The translations under genes were made by a program, and so were the position numbers. This document shows positions 31,757-39,882 of a stretch of DNA of 64,000 bases, in pieces; within the stretch, counting starts at the first letter, position 1, and the number at the start of each line of letters is the position of its first letter. Origin of the DNA: Pelolinea sp. (GTDB taxonomy: Bacteria > Chloroflexota > Anaerolineae > Anaerolineales > Anaerolineaceae); assembly GCA_012797975.1 (NCBI GenBank), contig JAAZOD010000020.1, positions 1 to 64,000 on the forward strand, read 5' to 3'. A model generated the notes under the pieces. It saw nothing but the letters and a program-made list of their open reading frames with translations, was not told the DNA's origin and ran no database searches.

Positions 31757-33079
31757 ATGGCAAAAGAAGTGATCATGCCGAAATTCGGATTCACCCAAGA
31801 GGAGTCTGAAATCCTTGAATGGTTGAAAAAAGAAGGTGAAAAGGTCGAAAAAGGTGACCCGATCGCAACCGTTTCTACCGATAAATTGAGCATGGAAGTG
31901 GAAGCGCCCGAAAACGGCATCCTCTCCGGTATTCGCTATAAGGTCGGCGATGTTGTTCCGGTCACCAAAATCATCGCGTATATCCTTCAACCAGGAGAAA
32001 AATTGCCTGAGGGACAAGATTTTTCCGCACCCAGCCCTGTGGTTGAAAAGGATGAAGTATCACCGGAAAAACCGATTGTGACCGGCAATGCGACCCCTGT
32101 AGCGCTGCGCATGATGCAGGATGCGGGAATTTCCGCAGATGCCATTCAAGGCAGCGGTCCGGATGGAAAGATCACCAAGACGGATGTGGAAGAGTATCTT
32201 GCCCGGCAAAAAGCTGGCAAAGCAATTGGTAAAGCAGCTGCCACACCTGCTGCGCGCCGAGTTGCCGAAGAAAGCGACATCGAACTGTTATCCATTCAGG
32301 GCAGTGGACCTAAAGGCAGGATTCAGGAAGCTGATGTGCGCAAAGCGGTATCCAGCGCATCGCAACCGATTAAGACACGTACCTCCGCTGAAGTGACCAG
32401 AATCCCGCTGAAGGGGATGCGCCGTATCATTGCTGAAAATATGGGGCGTAGCTGGCACGATGCACCGCACATGACGCTGCAGGTGGATGTGGATATGGGT
32501 GCAGCCAAAATCTTGCGTGAGGCTTCTGCACGCAAAGTGGGTGGCGTTGTACAGAAATTCACCTATACTGCACTTCTTACCAAAGTGGTGGCCTGGGCGT
32601 TGGTGCGACATCTCAAAATGAACAGCCGCTTGGAAGAAAACGAGATCGTTCTTCTTCCTTATGTTCACATGGGTGTGGCGGTTGCCGTTTCTGAAGGATT
32701 GATCGTTCCGGTGATCAAGGATGCGGATCAAAAGAGTATTTATCAGATCTCCGATGAATTGAAAAACACTGCAGAGCGTGCCCGTAACAATAAACTGGTC
32801 CCCGACGATCTGGAAGGTGGGACATTCACCATTTCCAATCTGGGCATGTATGGTATAGATCGGTTCACTGCCATCATCAACCCTCCTCAGTCGGCCATCC
32901 TGGCAGTGGGGAATATTGTGGATCGATTTGTGCCGGATGAGAGTAAAAATCCTGTTTTAAGACCTATCATGACCATTACCGCCAGCGCTGATCACCGGGT
33001 GGTGGATGGAGCCGAAGTGGCTGAATTTCTTGCCGACGTAAAGAAAGGATTAGAAAGCCCAGGAGTAATGTATTTATGA
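31757..33079 (+). CDS. dihydrolipoamide acyltransferase E2 with two peripheral-subunit-binding domains
   Basis: Core acyltransferase of 440 residues. Domain order: one lipoyl domain (about 1-80, lipoyl Lys43 in STDKLSME), two consecutive peripheral-subunit-binding domains (about 112-147 and 160-195, each with GSGPxGxI), and the catalytic domain from about 212 with the active site SADHRVVDGA near His413. Two such binding domains in tandem are uncommon; the usual number is one. No E3 (lipoamide dehydrogenase) is encoded nearby, so it must be shared. Its stop overlaps the PTS EIIA start by 4 bases, tying the complex to the transporter. Confidence 0.95.
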   Translation: MAKEVIMPKFGFTQEESEILEWLKKEGEKVEKGDPIATVSTDKLSMEVEAPENGILSGIRYKVGDVVPVTKIIAYILQPGEKLPEGQDFSAPSPVVEKDEVSPEKPIVTGNATPVALRMMQDAGISADAIQGSGPDGKITKTDVEEYLARQKAGKAIGKAAATPAARRVAEESDIELLSIQGSGPKGRIQEADVRKAVSSASQPIKTRTSAEVTRIPLKGMRRIIAENMGRSWHDAPHMTLQVDVDMGAAKILREASARKVGGVVQKFTYTALLTKVVAWALVRHLKMNSRLEENEIVLLPYVHMGVAVAVSEGLIVPVIKDADQKSIYQISDELKNTAERARNNKLVPDDLEGGTFTISNLGMYGIDRFTAIINPPQSAILAVGNIVDRFVPDESKNPVLRPIMTITASADHRVVDGAEVAEFLADVKKGLESPGVMYL

Positions 33080-33546
33080 GTCAAGCGATCTTGAAACTTC
33101 TAGAACCCCATGCGGTTTTACTAGGTGCAAACGTCGCAGATTCAACGGAAATAATCCGATTGCTCGGAACCGAACTCTATAAAGCAGGTTATGTGAAAGA
33201 AAGCTTCATTGATGCAGCCATTGACAGGGAGAGCCGGCTTCCGACCGGCCTTCCCTTGGGTGGTTCTTTCAATGCAGCCATCCCGCATACCGATATTGAA
33301 CATGTCGTCAAACCCGGACTGGCTTTGGCGACCCTGAAGAACCCGGTGTCCTTCCAAAACATGGCCATTCCCAGCGAAACCGTACAGGTCAGTCTGGTGT
33401 TCCTGCTGGCCCTGGAACAACCCAAGGCCCAGATCGAGATGCTGCAAGAGATTGCAGGCGTCCTTCAAACTCCTCGTGTAGTATCTGCGTTGATGAGTGC
33501 GAAACAATTCAATGATGTTATTGATGCCTTAAAAGTAGAAGAATAA
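33076..33546 (+). CDS. gatA: PTS EIIA component, fructose/galactitol (PTS_EIIA type 2) family
   Basis: Phosphocarrier of 156 residues. The active-site histidine is in AAIPHTDIEH (His71), preceded by the ESRLPTGLPLGG segment typical of EIIA type 2. It is followed by GatB- and GatC-like genes, so a galactitol-type PTS is complete. The 4-base overlap with E2 (ATGA) is a direct sign of coupled expression with the dehydrogenase genes. Substrate may be galactitol, another alditol or ketose; the gene symbol reflects family, not proven substrate. Confidence 0.93.
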   Translation: MSQAILKLLEPHAVLLGANVADSTEIIRLLGTELYKAGYVKESFIDAAIDRESRLPTGLPLGGSFNAAIPHTDIEHVVKPGLALATLKNPVSFQNMAIPSETVQVSLVFLLALEQPKAQIEMLQEIAGVLQTPRVVSALMSAKQFNDVIDALKVEE

Positions 33547-33626
33547 GGATAAATAGCAAGATTGTATATTTTCCAATCCTGTTTACAATGAGAATTATCA
33601 CTAATCCTTATTGGAAGGAGAATGGC

Positions 33627-33914
33627 ATGGTTGGAGTAAAGCGTATCCTGGTGGCATGCGGAACAGCGATTGCAACTTCTACTGTAGTGGCACGGGCAAT
33701 AGAAGAAGCATTAAAAGAGCGCGGTATTGATATTACCACCCGTCAATGCAAGGCGTCCGAAGTGAAATCTCTGGCAAGTGATGCGGACCTCATTGTGACA
33801 ACCACACCTGTCCCCGATAATCTTGGTGTCCCTGTCATTCATACTTTGGCATTTCTGACGGGAATTGGAAAGGAGGATGCTATCGAACAAATTGTTGAAA
33901 TACTGAGCAAATAA
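33627..33914 (+). CDS. gatB: PTS EIIB component, galactitol family
   Basis: Small EIIB of 95 residues. The N-terminal KRILVACGTAIATSTVVARAIEE holds the phosphorylated cysteine (Cys11) in the typical P-loop-like turn of lactose/galactitol EIIB proteins. The start at 33627 follows GGAAGGAG; the frame is open to 33588. It lies 80 bases after gatA and 21 bases before gatC. Confidence 0.95.
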   Translation: MVGVKRILVACGTAIATSTVVARAIEEALKERGIDITTRQCKASEVKSLASDADLIVTTTPVPDNLGVPVIHTLAFLTGIGKEDAIEQIVEILSK

Positions 33915-33935
33915 AAGCATACAGGAGGTATTAGC

Positions 33936-35330
33936 ATGGAGACCTTCCTTACGACTTTGAAAGCTGTCATTGATTCATTGGGGGCAACCGTTGTTCTCCC
34001 TATCATCATTTTCATTCTGGGTTTGATCCTGGGCGCCAAACCAGGCAAGGCTTTTCGGGCGGGCGTAACCATCGGCATTGCATTCATTGGCATCAATTTG
34101 ATCATTAATCTCATGTGGTCCACCCTGTCTGGAACTGCCCAGGCAATGGTTACAAACTGGAATATCCAACGAGACGTTGTGGACGTCGGCTGGCCATCAG
34201 CGGCTGCAATTGCATTTGGCACCGATGTTGGCCTGTGGGTAATCCCGATCGCACTGGCTGTGAACGTTGTCTTGCTGTTGATCAATTGGACAAAGACCCT
34301 GAACATCGATGTATGGAACTTCTGGCATTTCGCCTTTCTGGGTTCGCTGGTCTATATCGTAACCGGGAATTTGACCTATGGTTTGATCGCAGCGGCCATT
34401 GCAGCCGCTCTGGCGCTCTTTTTGGCAGATTGGACAGCCAAAGCTGTGCAGAGTTTCTATAAGCTGCCCGGAATTTCCATTCCCCACCTGACGTCTGCTC
34501 CGGGTGTTCCTTTTGCCATTGTAACCAACTGGATCCTGGATAAGATCCCCGGTGTGAAGAACTGGAAAGCCGATCCCGATACCATTCAAAAGAAATTGGG
34601 TGTGTTCGGTGAACCGGTCATCCTTGGTCTGGTCATCGGCCTTATCCTGGGAATCCTGGGATATTACAATGCCGACCAGGCCGTGGTCAAGATCCTGCAG
34701 ACAGGTATCAACCTGGCTGCGGTGATGTTGTTGCTGCCCCGCATGGTCCAGATCCTGATGGAAGGGTTGATCCCAATCTCCGAAGCAGCGCGCGACTTTA
34801 TGAAGAAGCGTGCCAGCGATCGTGAGATCTACATCGGCCTTGATTCTGCGATCCTGATCGGGCATCCCGCTGCGATTTCCACTGCGTTGGTACTGGTGCC
34901 GATCGCCATCCTGCTAAGCATCATTCTGCCCGGAAACCATGTGCTGCTCTTTGCAGACCTAGCTGTGATTCCTTTCGTGGTAGCTCTTTTTGCACCGCTC
35001 ATGCGCGGGAACATTTTCCGCATGATCATTGCAGGAACATTGGAACTGATCGCAGGCTTCTATATTGCAACTGGCATGGCTGATTTCTTCACCTCTGCTG
35101 CGGTAAATGCCGGTTTTGCAATGCCCGAGGGTGCTGCAAAGATCACCAGTATCGCGGATGGCTTTATCTGGACTGGGTTGGTGTTCACAAAAGCTGTTCA
35201 GTGGCTGGGCGGCATTGGTGGGTTGGTTGTTTTGGCGGTCATCGTTTTGGCGCTGTTCTTCTTCTATCGAAAGAATCCGAAGGCCTGGGATGTGGTGGCA
35301 GGTGCGCCGAAACCGGAAAGCAAGAAATAG
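33936..35330 (+). CDS. gatC: PTS EIIC component, galactitol family
   Basis: Membrane channel of 464 residues with about 10-12 hydrophobic segments. GatC-like features include the N-terminal IIIFILGLILGAKPGKAFRAG, GWPSAAAIAFGTDVGLWVIP, and a later SDREIYIGLDSAILIGHPAAIS. An AGGAGGT site precedes the ATG. The family also transports arabitol, threitol and related polyols or ketoses in other bacteria, and is distantly related to the ascorbate (Ula) system. Here the neighbouring E1/E2 genes suggest a substrate whose phosphorylated form can be split to acyl-CoA. Confidence 0.95.
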   Translation: METFLTTLKAVIDSLGATVVLPIIIFILGLILGAKPGKAFRAGVTIGIAFIGINLIINLMWSTLSGTAQAMVTNWNIQRDVVDVGWPSAAAIAFGTDVGLWVIPIALAVNVVLLLINWTKTLNIDVWNFWHFAFLGSLVYIVTGNLTYGLIAAAIAAALALFLADWTAKAVQSFYKLPGISIPHLTSAPGVPFAIVTNWILDKIPGVKNWKADPDTIQKKLGVFGEPVILGLVIGLILGILGYYNADQAVVKILQTGINLAAVMLLLPRMVQILMEGLIPISEAARDFMKKRASDREIYIGLDSAILIGHPAAISTALVLVPIAILLSIILPGNHVLLFADLAVIPFVVALFAPLMRGNIFRMIIAGTLELIAGFYIATGMADFFTSAAVNAGFAMPEGAAKITSIADGFIWTGLVFTKAVQWLGGIGGLVVLAVIVLALFFFYRKNPKAWDVVAGAPKPESKK

Positions 35331-35377
35331 TAAAAAGTAGGTAGCATCCTTTCTGCTGAAGATATGAATGACATACC

Positions 35378-35408
35378 GGGGCGGTCAAAAAGGACCGCCC
35401 CATCTTTT
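35378..35408 (+). terminator. terminator between gatC and the distal small gene
   Basis: GGGGCGGTC/GACCGCCCC (35378-35386 and 35393-35401) with a six-base loop, followed by ATCTTTTC. It is a stable stem with a short T-rich tail and lies between gatC and the next gene, so it may limit expression of the latter. Confidence 0.7.
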
Positions 35409-35425
35409 CAACAAGAGGTGGAGAA

Positions 35426-35815
35426 ATGATCGGTGCTTTTATCGAAAGTATGTTGGGCGGGGTTGGGCGCGCAATTTTTCACTTTTATCAAGAATACAGT
35501 CTTTTCATCAATGGATTCATCATCTTGTACGGATTATGTGTTTTCTTTGCCCACCGCAGCTTTTATGCGGTTCTGGACGCGATCAAAAAAGGATTGAAGA
35601 TCGATCAGCAAAAAGAAACAGGAAAGGAAAAAGTGGCTGTGTTGATCAGGAACACTGTTTTTGATTGGGATACCTTGAGCCATGCTGCCTGGTTCCCCTT
35701 CATTGCGATTCCGGGCAAGATCATGATTCATCGGAAGAACGAGTCAAACTTGCGGAAGGTTTTCTCTGTTGAAAATCTGCTGGTCCTGTTGACAGAAAAG
35801 GCGCAAAAGAAATAA
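35426..35815 (+). CDS. hypothetical protein with one or two membrane segments
   Basis: Unrecognised 129-residue protein. An N-terminal amphipathic stretch is followed by a clear membrane helix around residues 28-48 (INGFIILYGLCVFFAHRSF). The C-terminal half is soluble and basic, with DWDTLSHAAWFPFIAIPGKIMIHRKN. AAGAGGTGG precedes the ATG. It is downstream of gatC, separated by a hairpin terminator, so it may be an attenuated member of the dehydrogenase-PTS operon or an independent gene. No domain is recognised. Confidence 0.75.
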   Translation: MIGAFIESMLGGVGRAIFHFYQEYSLFINGFIILYGLCVFFAHRSFYAVLDAIKKGLKIDQQKETGKEKVAVLIRNTVFDWDTLSHAAWFPFIAIPGKIMIHRKNESNLRKVFSVENLLVLLTEKAQKK

Positions 35816-35826
35816 CCACGATCACG

Positions 35827-36294
35827 CTAGATCACGTCGATGATCTTGCCACCTGTCAGGGTTAGAAGCATGCGGCTCTCTAATTTGAAGACGGCATGCG
35901 GTGTACCGGCAGCCGCCCAAATCTCCGGATACTCCAGCAGGGTGCGGTCGATATACGTGGCAATAGGGCTGGCATGCGCCAGCGGCGGAATGCCACCGAT
36001 GGCGAAACCGGTCTTTTCTTTTGTGAAAACTGCATCCGCTTTTTCAAGCGGGAATCCCAGCGCAGCAGAAACCCTGGCAACATTCAATTGATTCTTGCCG
36101 CTCACCAGGAACAGCAAGGGTGTATCGCCGGAGCGGAAAATGAGGGATTTGCAGATTTGACCGATCTCGCATCCCACTGCGGCTGCGGCATCTTGGGCGG
36201 TGCGCGTGCTGTCACTCATTTCTACCACCTCCAGGGCGAGATGATGTTGCTCCAGTGCGCGCTGCACGAGCTGTGACTTCTCCGATAATGGCAT
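35827..36294 (-). CDS. YbaK/EbsC-family aminoacyl-tRNA deacylase
   Basis: Trans-editing enzyme of 155 residues that removes mischarged amino acids, often Cys from tRNA-Pro. The conserved patterns are TAQDAAAAVGCEIGQICKSLIFR, the substrate lysine region LVSGKNQLNVARVSAALG and TGFAIGGIPPLAH. It is transcribed away from the tRNA-Ser pair upstream. Which aminoacyl-tRNA is edited cannot be told from sequence alone. Confidence 0.93.
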   Translation of the reverse strand: MPLSEKSQLVQRALEQHHLALEVVEMSDSTRTAQDAAAAVGCEIGQICKSLIFRSGDTPLLFLVSGKNQLNVARVSAALGFPLEKADAVFTKEKTGFAIGGIPPLAHASPIATYIDRTLLEYPEIWAAAGTPHAVFKLESRMLLTLTGGKIIDVI

Positions 36295-36334
36295 GGATTA
36301 TTCTCCTTTGGCAGGAATGCTCCGGTCATCGATT

Positions 36335-36378
36335 AAAAAAAACACACCAAGGATACTTCTTCTTCAATTTGGGTGTGT
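36335..36378 (-). terminator. terminator after the tRNA-Ser pair
   Basis: A reverse-strand stem ACACACC/GGTGTGT (arms at 36372-36378 and 36342-36348) is followed by eight T residues. It lies 32 bases beyond the tRNA-Ser(GCT) 3' end. Confidence 0.7.
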
Positions 36379-36409
36379 ATCGGATGTTGATCAAGGATGA
36401 TCGGTGCAG

Positions 36410-36501
36410 CGGGGAGGGAGGGATTCGAACCCTCGGTCGAGGTTTTAGTCCCCGACAACCACTTAGCAGGCGGTCCCATTCAGCCACTCTGGCACCTCCC
36501 C
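36410..36501 (-). tRNA. tRNA-Ser (anticodon GCT)
   Basis: Reverse-strand tRNA with acceptor stem GGGGAGG/CCTCCCC, discriminator G, long class II variable arm and T-loop GGTTCGAATCC. The anticodon loop CTGCTAA gives GCT, reading AGC and AGU. CCA is not encoded. It lies 18 bases after tRNA-Ser(TGA) and shares its terminator. Confidence 0.93.
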
Positions 36502-36519
36502 GGATTTTCGTACATACAG

Positions 36520-36608
36520 CGGAGGGAGAGGGATTCGAACCCACGGTGGAGCGTTCACCCCACACCTGTTTTCAAGACAGGCGCCTTAAACCACTCGGCC
36601 ATCCCTCC
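36520..36608 (-). tRNA. tRNA-Ser (anticodon TGA)
   Basis: Reverse-strand tRNA with acceptor stem GGAGGGA/TCCCTCC, discriminator G, anticodon loop CTTGAAA (TGA, reading UCA) and a long variable arm. The T-stem appears to have one T-T mismatch. CCA is not encoded. It is the upstream member of the tandem pair. Confidence 0.92.
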
Positions 36609-36734
36609 CGATTTGTAAAGTACAGTGCGGCAAAATTCTATCATACTTACGGATGTGGCACAACGTCCAGCCCGTTGATCGCAGCGGTCCCGTTTCTTAC
36701 TATAATTAGAGAAAATCTCGAGAGTGAGGAAGCC

Positions 36735-37607
36735 ATGCGCCTGCGAAGAGCATTTCTCTATGCACCTGCTGATGATCTGCACAAGATCGAGAAGGCCTGC
36801 ACGTTGAAAGCCGATTGCATCTGTGTCGATCTGGAAGATGCGGTATCGTCCCTCAAAAAAGAGGAAGCACGCCTGAACGCGGCGCATGCGTTGGGCACCT
36901 TTGATTTCGGAAAATCAGAGCGCTTGGTGCGCATCAACGCCCCTTCCACCTCTTTTTTTATGCCCGACCTACGCATCGTTGTGGATGCCATCCCTGATGG
37001 CATCGTGATTCCAAAGGTCGAGGATGCAGAAACACTCCAGTACGTGGATGGCTTTTTGGAGGCGTTTGAAGGGAAAAAAGAACTGCCGGTTGGGCTGATC
37101 AGACTGATCGCGATCATTGAGACGGCAAGCAGTTTTGTGAACCTGAAAGAGATCTGCGCGTCCACACCCCGTTTATCTGCTCTAGTCTTTGGGGCTGAAG
37201 ATCTGGCGGTGAGTTTGGGTGCGCGGCGTTCGGCAGCAGGCCAGGAGGTTTTCTATGCCCGCAGCCAGCTTGTGCTGTTTGCCGCGGCGTATGGATTGGA
37301 TGCCATCGACTTGGTTTGCAACAACTATCGGGATGCGGAAGTGATCCGCACCGAAGCAGCGCAAGGGGCCCAGCTTGGCTATTGCGGAAAACAGGTCATC
37401 CATCCCAACCAGATACCCATTGTTCAAGATGCTTTTTCACCAACCACTGAGGAAATGGAAAGGGCGCGCAGGATCATGGAAGAATATGAACAGCGCATGG
37501 AGGATGGCAAAGGCGCGCTGGGGATGCGGGGGTCACTGGTGGATATGCCAGTTTACCGACAGGCCCGGCAACTGCTTGAGAAAGCTCAACTTATTCAGAG
37601 CTGGTGA
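36735..37607 (+). CDS. HpcH/HpaI aldolase/citrate lyase (CitE-like) family protein
   Basis: TIM-barrel acyl-CoA lyase or thioesterase-like enzyme, 290 residues. CitE-type metal-site motifs are seen: LYAPADDLHKIEKA, ICVDLEDAV, IPKVEDAE, and LVFGAEDLAVSLGA, with GKQVIHPNQIP near the end. Stand-alone CitE-like proteins include malyl-CoA and citramalyl-CoA lyases; the citrate lyase partners CitD and CitF are absent. The start at 36735 matches the family N-terminus; the longer frame runs back through the tRNA genes. A TATAAT lies at 36701-36706. The exact acyl-CoA is unknown. Confidence 0.92.
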   Translation: MRLRRAFLYAPADDLHKIEKACTLKADCICVDLEDAVSSLKKEEARLNAAHALGTFDFGKSERLVRINAPSTSFFMPDLRIVVDAIPDGIVIPKVEDAETLQYVDGFLEAFEGKKELPVGLIRLIAIIETASSFVNLKEICASTPRLSALVFGAEDLAVSLGARRSAAGQEVFYARSQLVLFAAAYGLDAIDLVCNNYRDAEVIRTEAAQGAQLGYCGKQVIHPNQIPIVQDAFSPTTEEMERARRIMEEYEQRMEDGKGALGMRGSLVDMPVYRQARQLLEKAQLIQSW

Positions 37608-37613
37608 CGGGGA

Positions 37614-39494
37614 TTACCCCGTTCTGCCCTTCTTGACCCGCACAGGGATCAATTCAAAACGGTAAGCCGCCTCTCCGAAGTGGATCAGGTCATTATTCTG
37701 CAACACGGTACCTTTGGATGAGACCGGCGCATAATTTACCCACGTACCTCTTTCAGAACCCAGGTCTGCCAGGATGAGCGTGCCCTGCGGCGTGCGGTGG
37801 ATGCGGGCATGGCGTGGACTGATGGTAGGATGATCCAGCACGAGAGTAACCTGGGCAGCATCGCTGCCAATGGTGGTGTCGATATCGACCAGCCGGATGA
37901 CGGGCTTTTTCGGATTGGCCTTTGCTTCATCCGCCAGCAGAGGGATGAGCTGCGGGATCAACGGAATGGGCCTGGCGGCAGTCTCTGAAGAGGAAAGCGA
38001 AGATTCGGCAGGAATATAGACCTGCTGGGTAAGCGGATCTTCGGAAAAGGAAACAGCGGGTTCGGCACCAGCGGGCACGAGGCGCGGATTGCGGCGCCGT
38101 ATAGCGATGAAAGCGACCAACCCTCCGAACGACAGCAGTACGGCAAAAAGGATCCAACCGCCGGAATTCACAAAATCAATGAAACCGCCCCAAAAACCGC
38201 CGTAGCGTTGGGCAACGATGATCTCCACTTCACGGGCGCTGCTCTTCCCCTGGAATCCAAGAATATCTTCCACTTCGACCTGAACGTTATGCAGGGCGGT
38301 AACACGGAAACCTCCCAGCGGCCACCCCAACCACTCGAAAGGCTGCTGGTCGATCTTGATGACTTCCTGCCCATCCACGACAAGACGGGAATATTTCAAC
38401 TGACGCGGGTAACCATCGGGGAAGGTCACGCTGATCTGCAATGTAATGAAATCAGGTTTCAACACCGTGTCGCCTTCTTCATTCTCCACCCAGACCAGTT
38501 GTATTTGCGGCGGCAGGGCGATGATGGTCACTTCAGGAGCAAGCAGTTGGATCTGAAAAGCCACGTCTTCGCTTTCGGCCTGCTGTACGCCGCGATTTAC
38601 CAGCACTTTGATGCGGTGGAAGCCGCTCTGCTGGATGGCGGAAGTGTAACGCAAGCGGTAGGTATAGCGCAGCGAGGAAAGGTAGGTTTCGGGACTGGGC
38701 GTTTCGACCTTTTCACTGTAGAAGAAGAATTGACCGCCGGTGGTTTCTGCCAGATCGCGCAGAGCATCGGCCGCCTGCGAATTGGTGCTGGTTTCGTTGG
38801 CCACCAGCCACACGTACACCGGAATGCCGGTGTCTGCGGCGCGGGCGGCCAGAATGGGGATCTGGTCGAGATCGCGATCGACGGGCAGCGGGGTGATATA
38901 GAAGATGGCTTGCTTGGCATGATTGGCAAGCTGTGTTTCCTGGGCTGCCACATCAATGGCATAGGCCAAACTGGATGTATCGGCTTCGAAGTTGTACAGG
39001 TTGGGTTGATAGGTTTGCAGTGCCTGGATCAGTTCCTGCGGGCTGCTGCTGTGCTGCAGCAGGGCTTTTTCGTTGCTGGTGAAACTGTAAAGATTGGCTG
39101 CCTGGCTCTGCAGGTCTCCAAGCCAGGAAGTGAGGATGTAGAGGATATCCTGATAGCGAGTGGAATCGTCGTTTACCTTGTTGCCCAGGGTCGGACCCAG
39201 GTTGAGCGCCAGGATGGTGTGCAGGCCCGGTTCGATGCGGGTGGCTTCGTTGATGGTGCGTTCCTGGCCATTTTCCTGCAGGGTGAACTGGTCGGGGGTG
39301 AGGTTGCCCACGAAGTTGTTTTGAGCATCGTACACATCCACATAGGTGGTCATGCTGGGGAACTGCGACAGGTCGGGTTGGGTCAATACCGCGCGCAGCC
39401 CGCTCTCGGCAGAGGCGGGTGTGGTGATCACGGCAAGCAGAATGCCGGTGAGGAGGAAGAAGGAAAGGAACCGGCGAATCATTGTTCTTTTCAT
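37614..39494 (-). CDS. VWA-like extracellular domain / membrane anchor / FHA domain protein
   Basis: A 626-residue transmembrane protein. Residues 1-28 form a signal peptide or signal anchor. The outer part contains a von Willebrand A-like region (about 35-290), but the metal site DxSxS is replaced by LNLGPTLGN, so metal binding is doubtful. Ig-like beta segments follow, then one membrane helix (around 485-505, WILFAVLLSFGGLVAFIAI). The C-terminus is an FHA phosphothreonine-binding domain (LVLDHPTISPRHARI, LADLGSERGTWVN). FHA on the cytoplasmic side suggests signalling from a Ser/Thr kinase. The start at 39494 follows a TAAAAT box by 8 bases. Confidence 0.85.
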   Translation of the reverse strand: MKRTMIRRFLSFFLLTGILLAVITTPASAESGLRAVLTQPDLSQFPSMTTYVDVYDAQNNFVGNLTPDQFTLQENGQERTINEATRIEPGLHTILALNLGPTLGNKVNDDSTRYQDILYILTSWLGDLQSQAANLYSFTSNEKALLQHSSSPQELIQALQTYQPNLYNFEADTSSLAYAIDVAAQETQLANHAKQAIFYITPLPVDRDLDQIPILAARAADTGIPVYVWLVANETSTNSQAADALRDLAETTGGQFFFYSEKVETPSPETYLSSLRYTYRLRYTSAIQQSGFHRIKVLVNRGVQQAESEDVAFQIQLLAPEVTIIALPPQIQLVWVENEEGDTVLKPDFITLQISVTFPDGYPRQLKYSRLVVDGQEVIKIDQQPFEWLGWPLGGFRVTALHNVQVEVEDILGFQGKSSAREVEIIVAQRYGGFWGGFIDFVNSGGWILFAVLLSFGGLVAFIAIRRRNPRLVPAGAEPAVSFSEDPLTQQVYIPAESSLSSSETAARPIPLIPQLIPLLADEAKANPKKPVIRLVDIDTTIGSDAAQVTLVLDHPTISPRHARIHRTPQGTLILADLGSERGTWVNYAPVSSKGTVLQNNDLIHFGEAAYRFELIPVRVKKGRTG

Positions 39495-39502
39495 GTAGGG
39501 GT

Positions 39503-39508
39503 ATTTTA
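39503..39508 (-). promoter_or_regulatory. -10-like box before the VWA/FHA gene
   Basis: Reverse-strand TAAAAT with eight bases to the ATG at 39494 and no ribosome site between. This is another possible leaderless start, but the box is weaker than the others. Confidence 0.3.
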
Positions 39509-39679
39509 ATGCAAAATGAACCCTCGCCCACGAACCATCGACCATGGTTTTTATCATGGAAGAATCGATAAAAATTGACAAAAGTTGACAGCACGTGCAT
39601 TGAAGGAGATTTGTTTCGAGGGAACAAATCACCGGTTTTCCATCAGGGATAGATCAGTAAAAGATAGAAGGTCATGATC

Positions 39680-39746
39680 GGTTCATTGCGATCGGGATTC
39701 GGGAATGCAGGGTGGGTGACCAAGGTTTCGCTACTAGAATGACAAA
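39680..39746 (+). repeat. direct repeat, left copy
   Basis: About 67 bases starting GGTTCATTGCGATCGGGATT and ending AGAATGACAA. It matches the copy at 40488 in the same orientation at most positions. The gap 39495-39882 contains this repeat and nothing else convincing. Confidence 0.75.
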
Positions 39747-39882
39747 TACCCTCCCAAGCCACCGTTCACAAGAAGAGAGAAAAAACATTGGAAACTACGT
39801 CTAAAACCGATCACTTGAAATATCAAAGAGTTGATTTTATTGCGATACAATATTTTCGGGAATAATAGTGTACAGGGAGGAA

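Noticed and set aside
33076-35330. Firm naming of the PTS as a galactitol transporter
   Set aside because: The Gat family handles several polyols and ketoses, and no galactitol-phosphate dehydrogenase or tagatose aldolase is present, so only the family is claimed.
38208-39509. A 433-codon forward ORF opposite the VWA/FHA gene
   Set aside because: Antisense shadow with no start signal or domain; the reverse-strand gene has a signal peptide, a membrane helix and FHA motifs.
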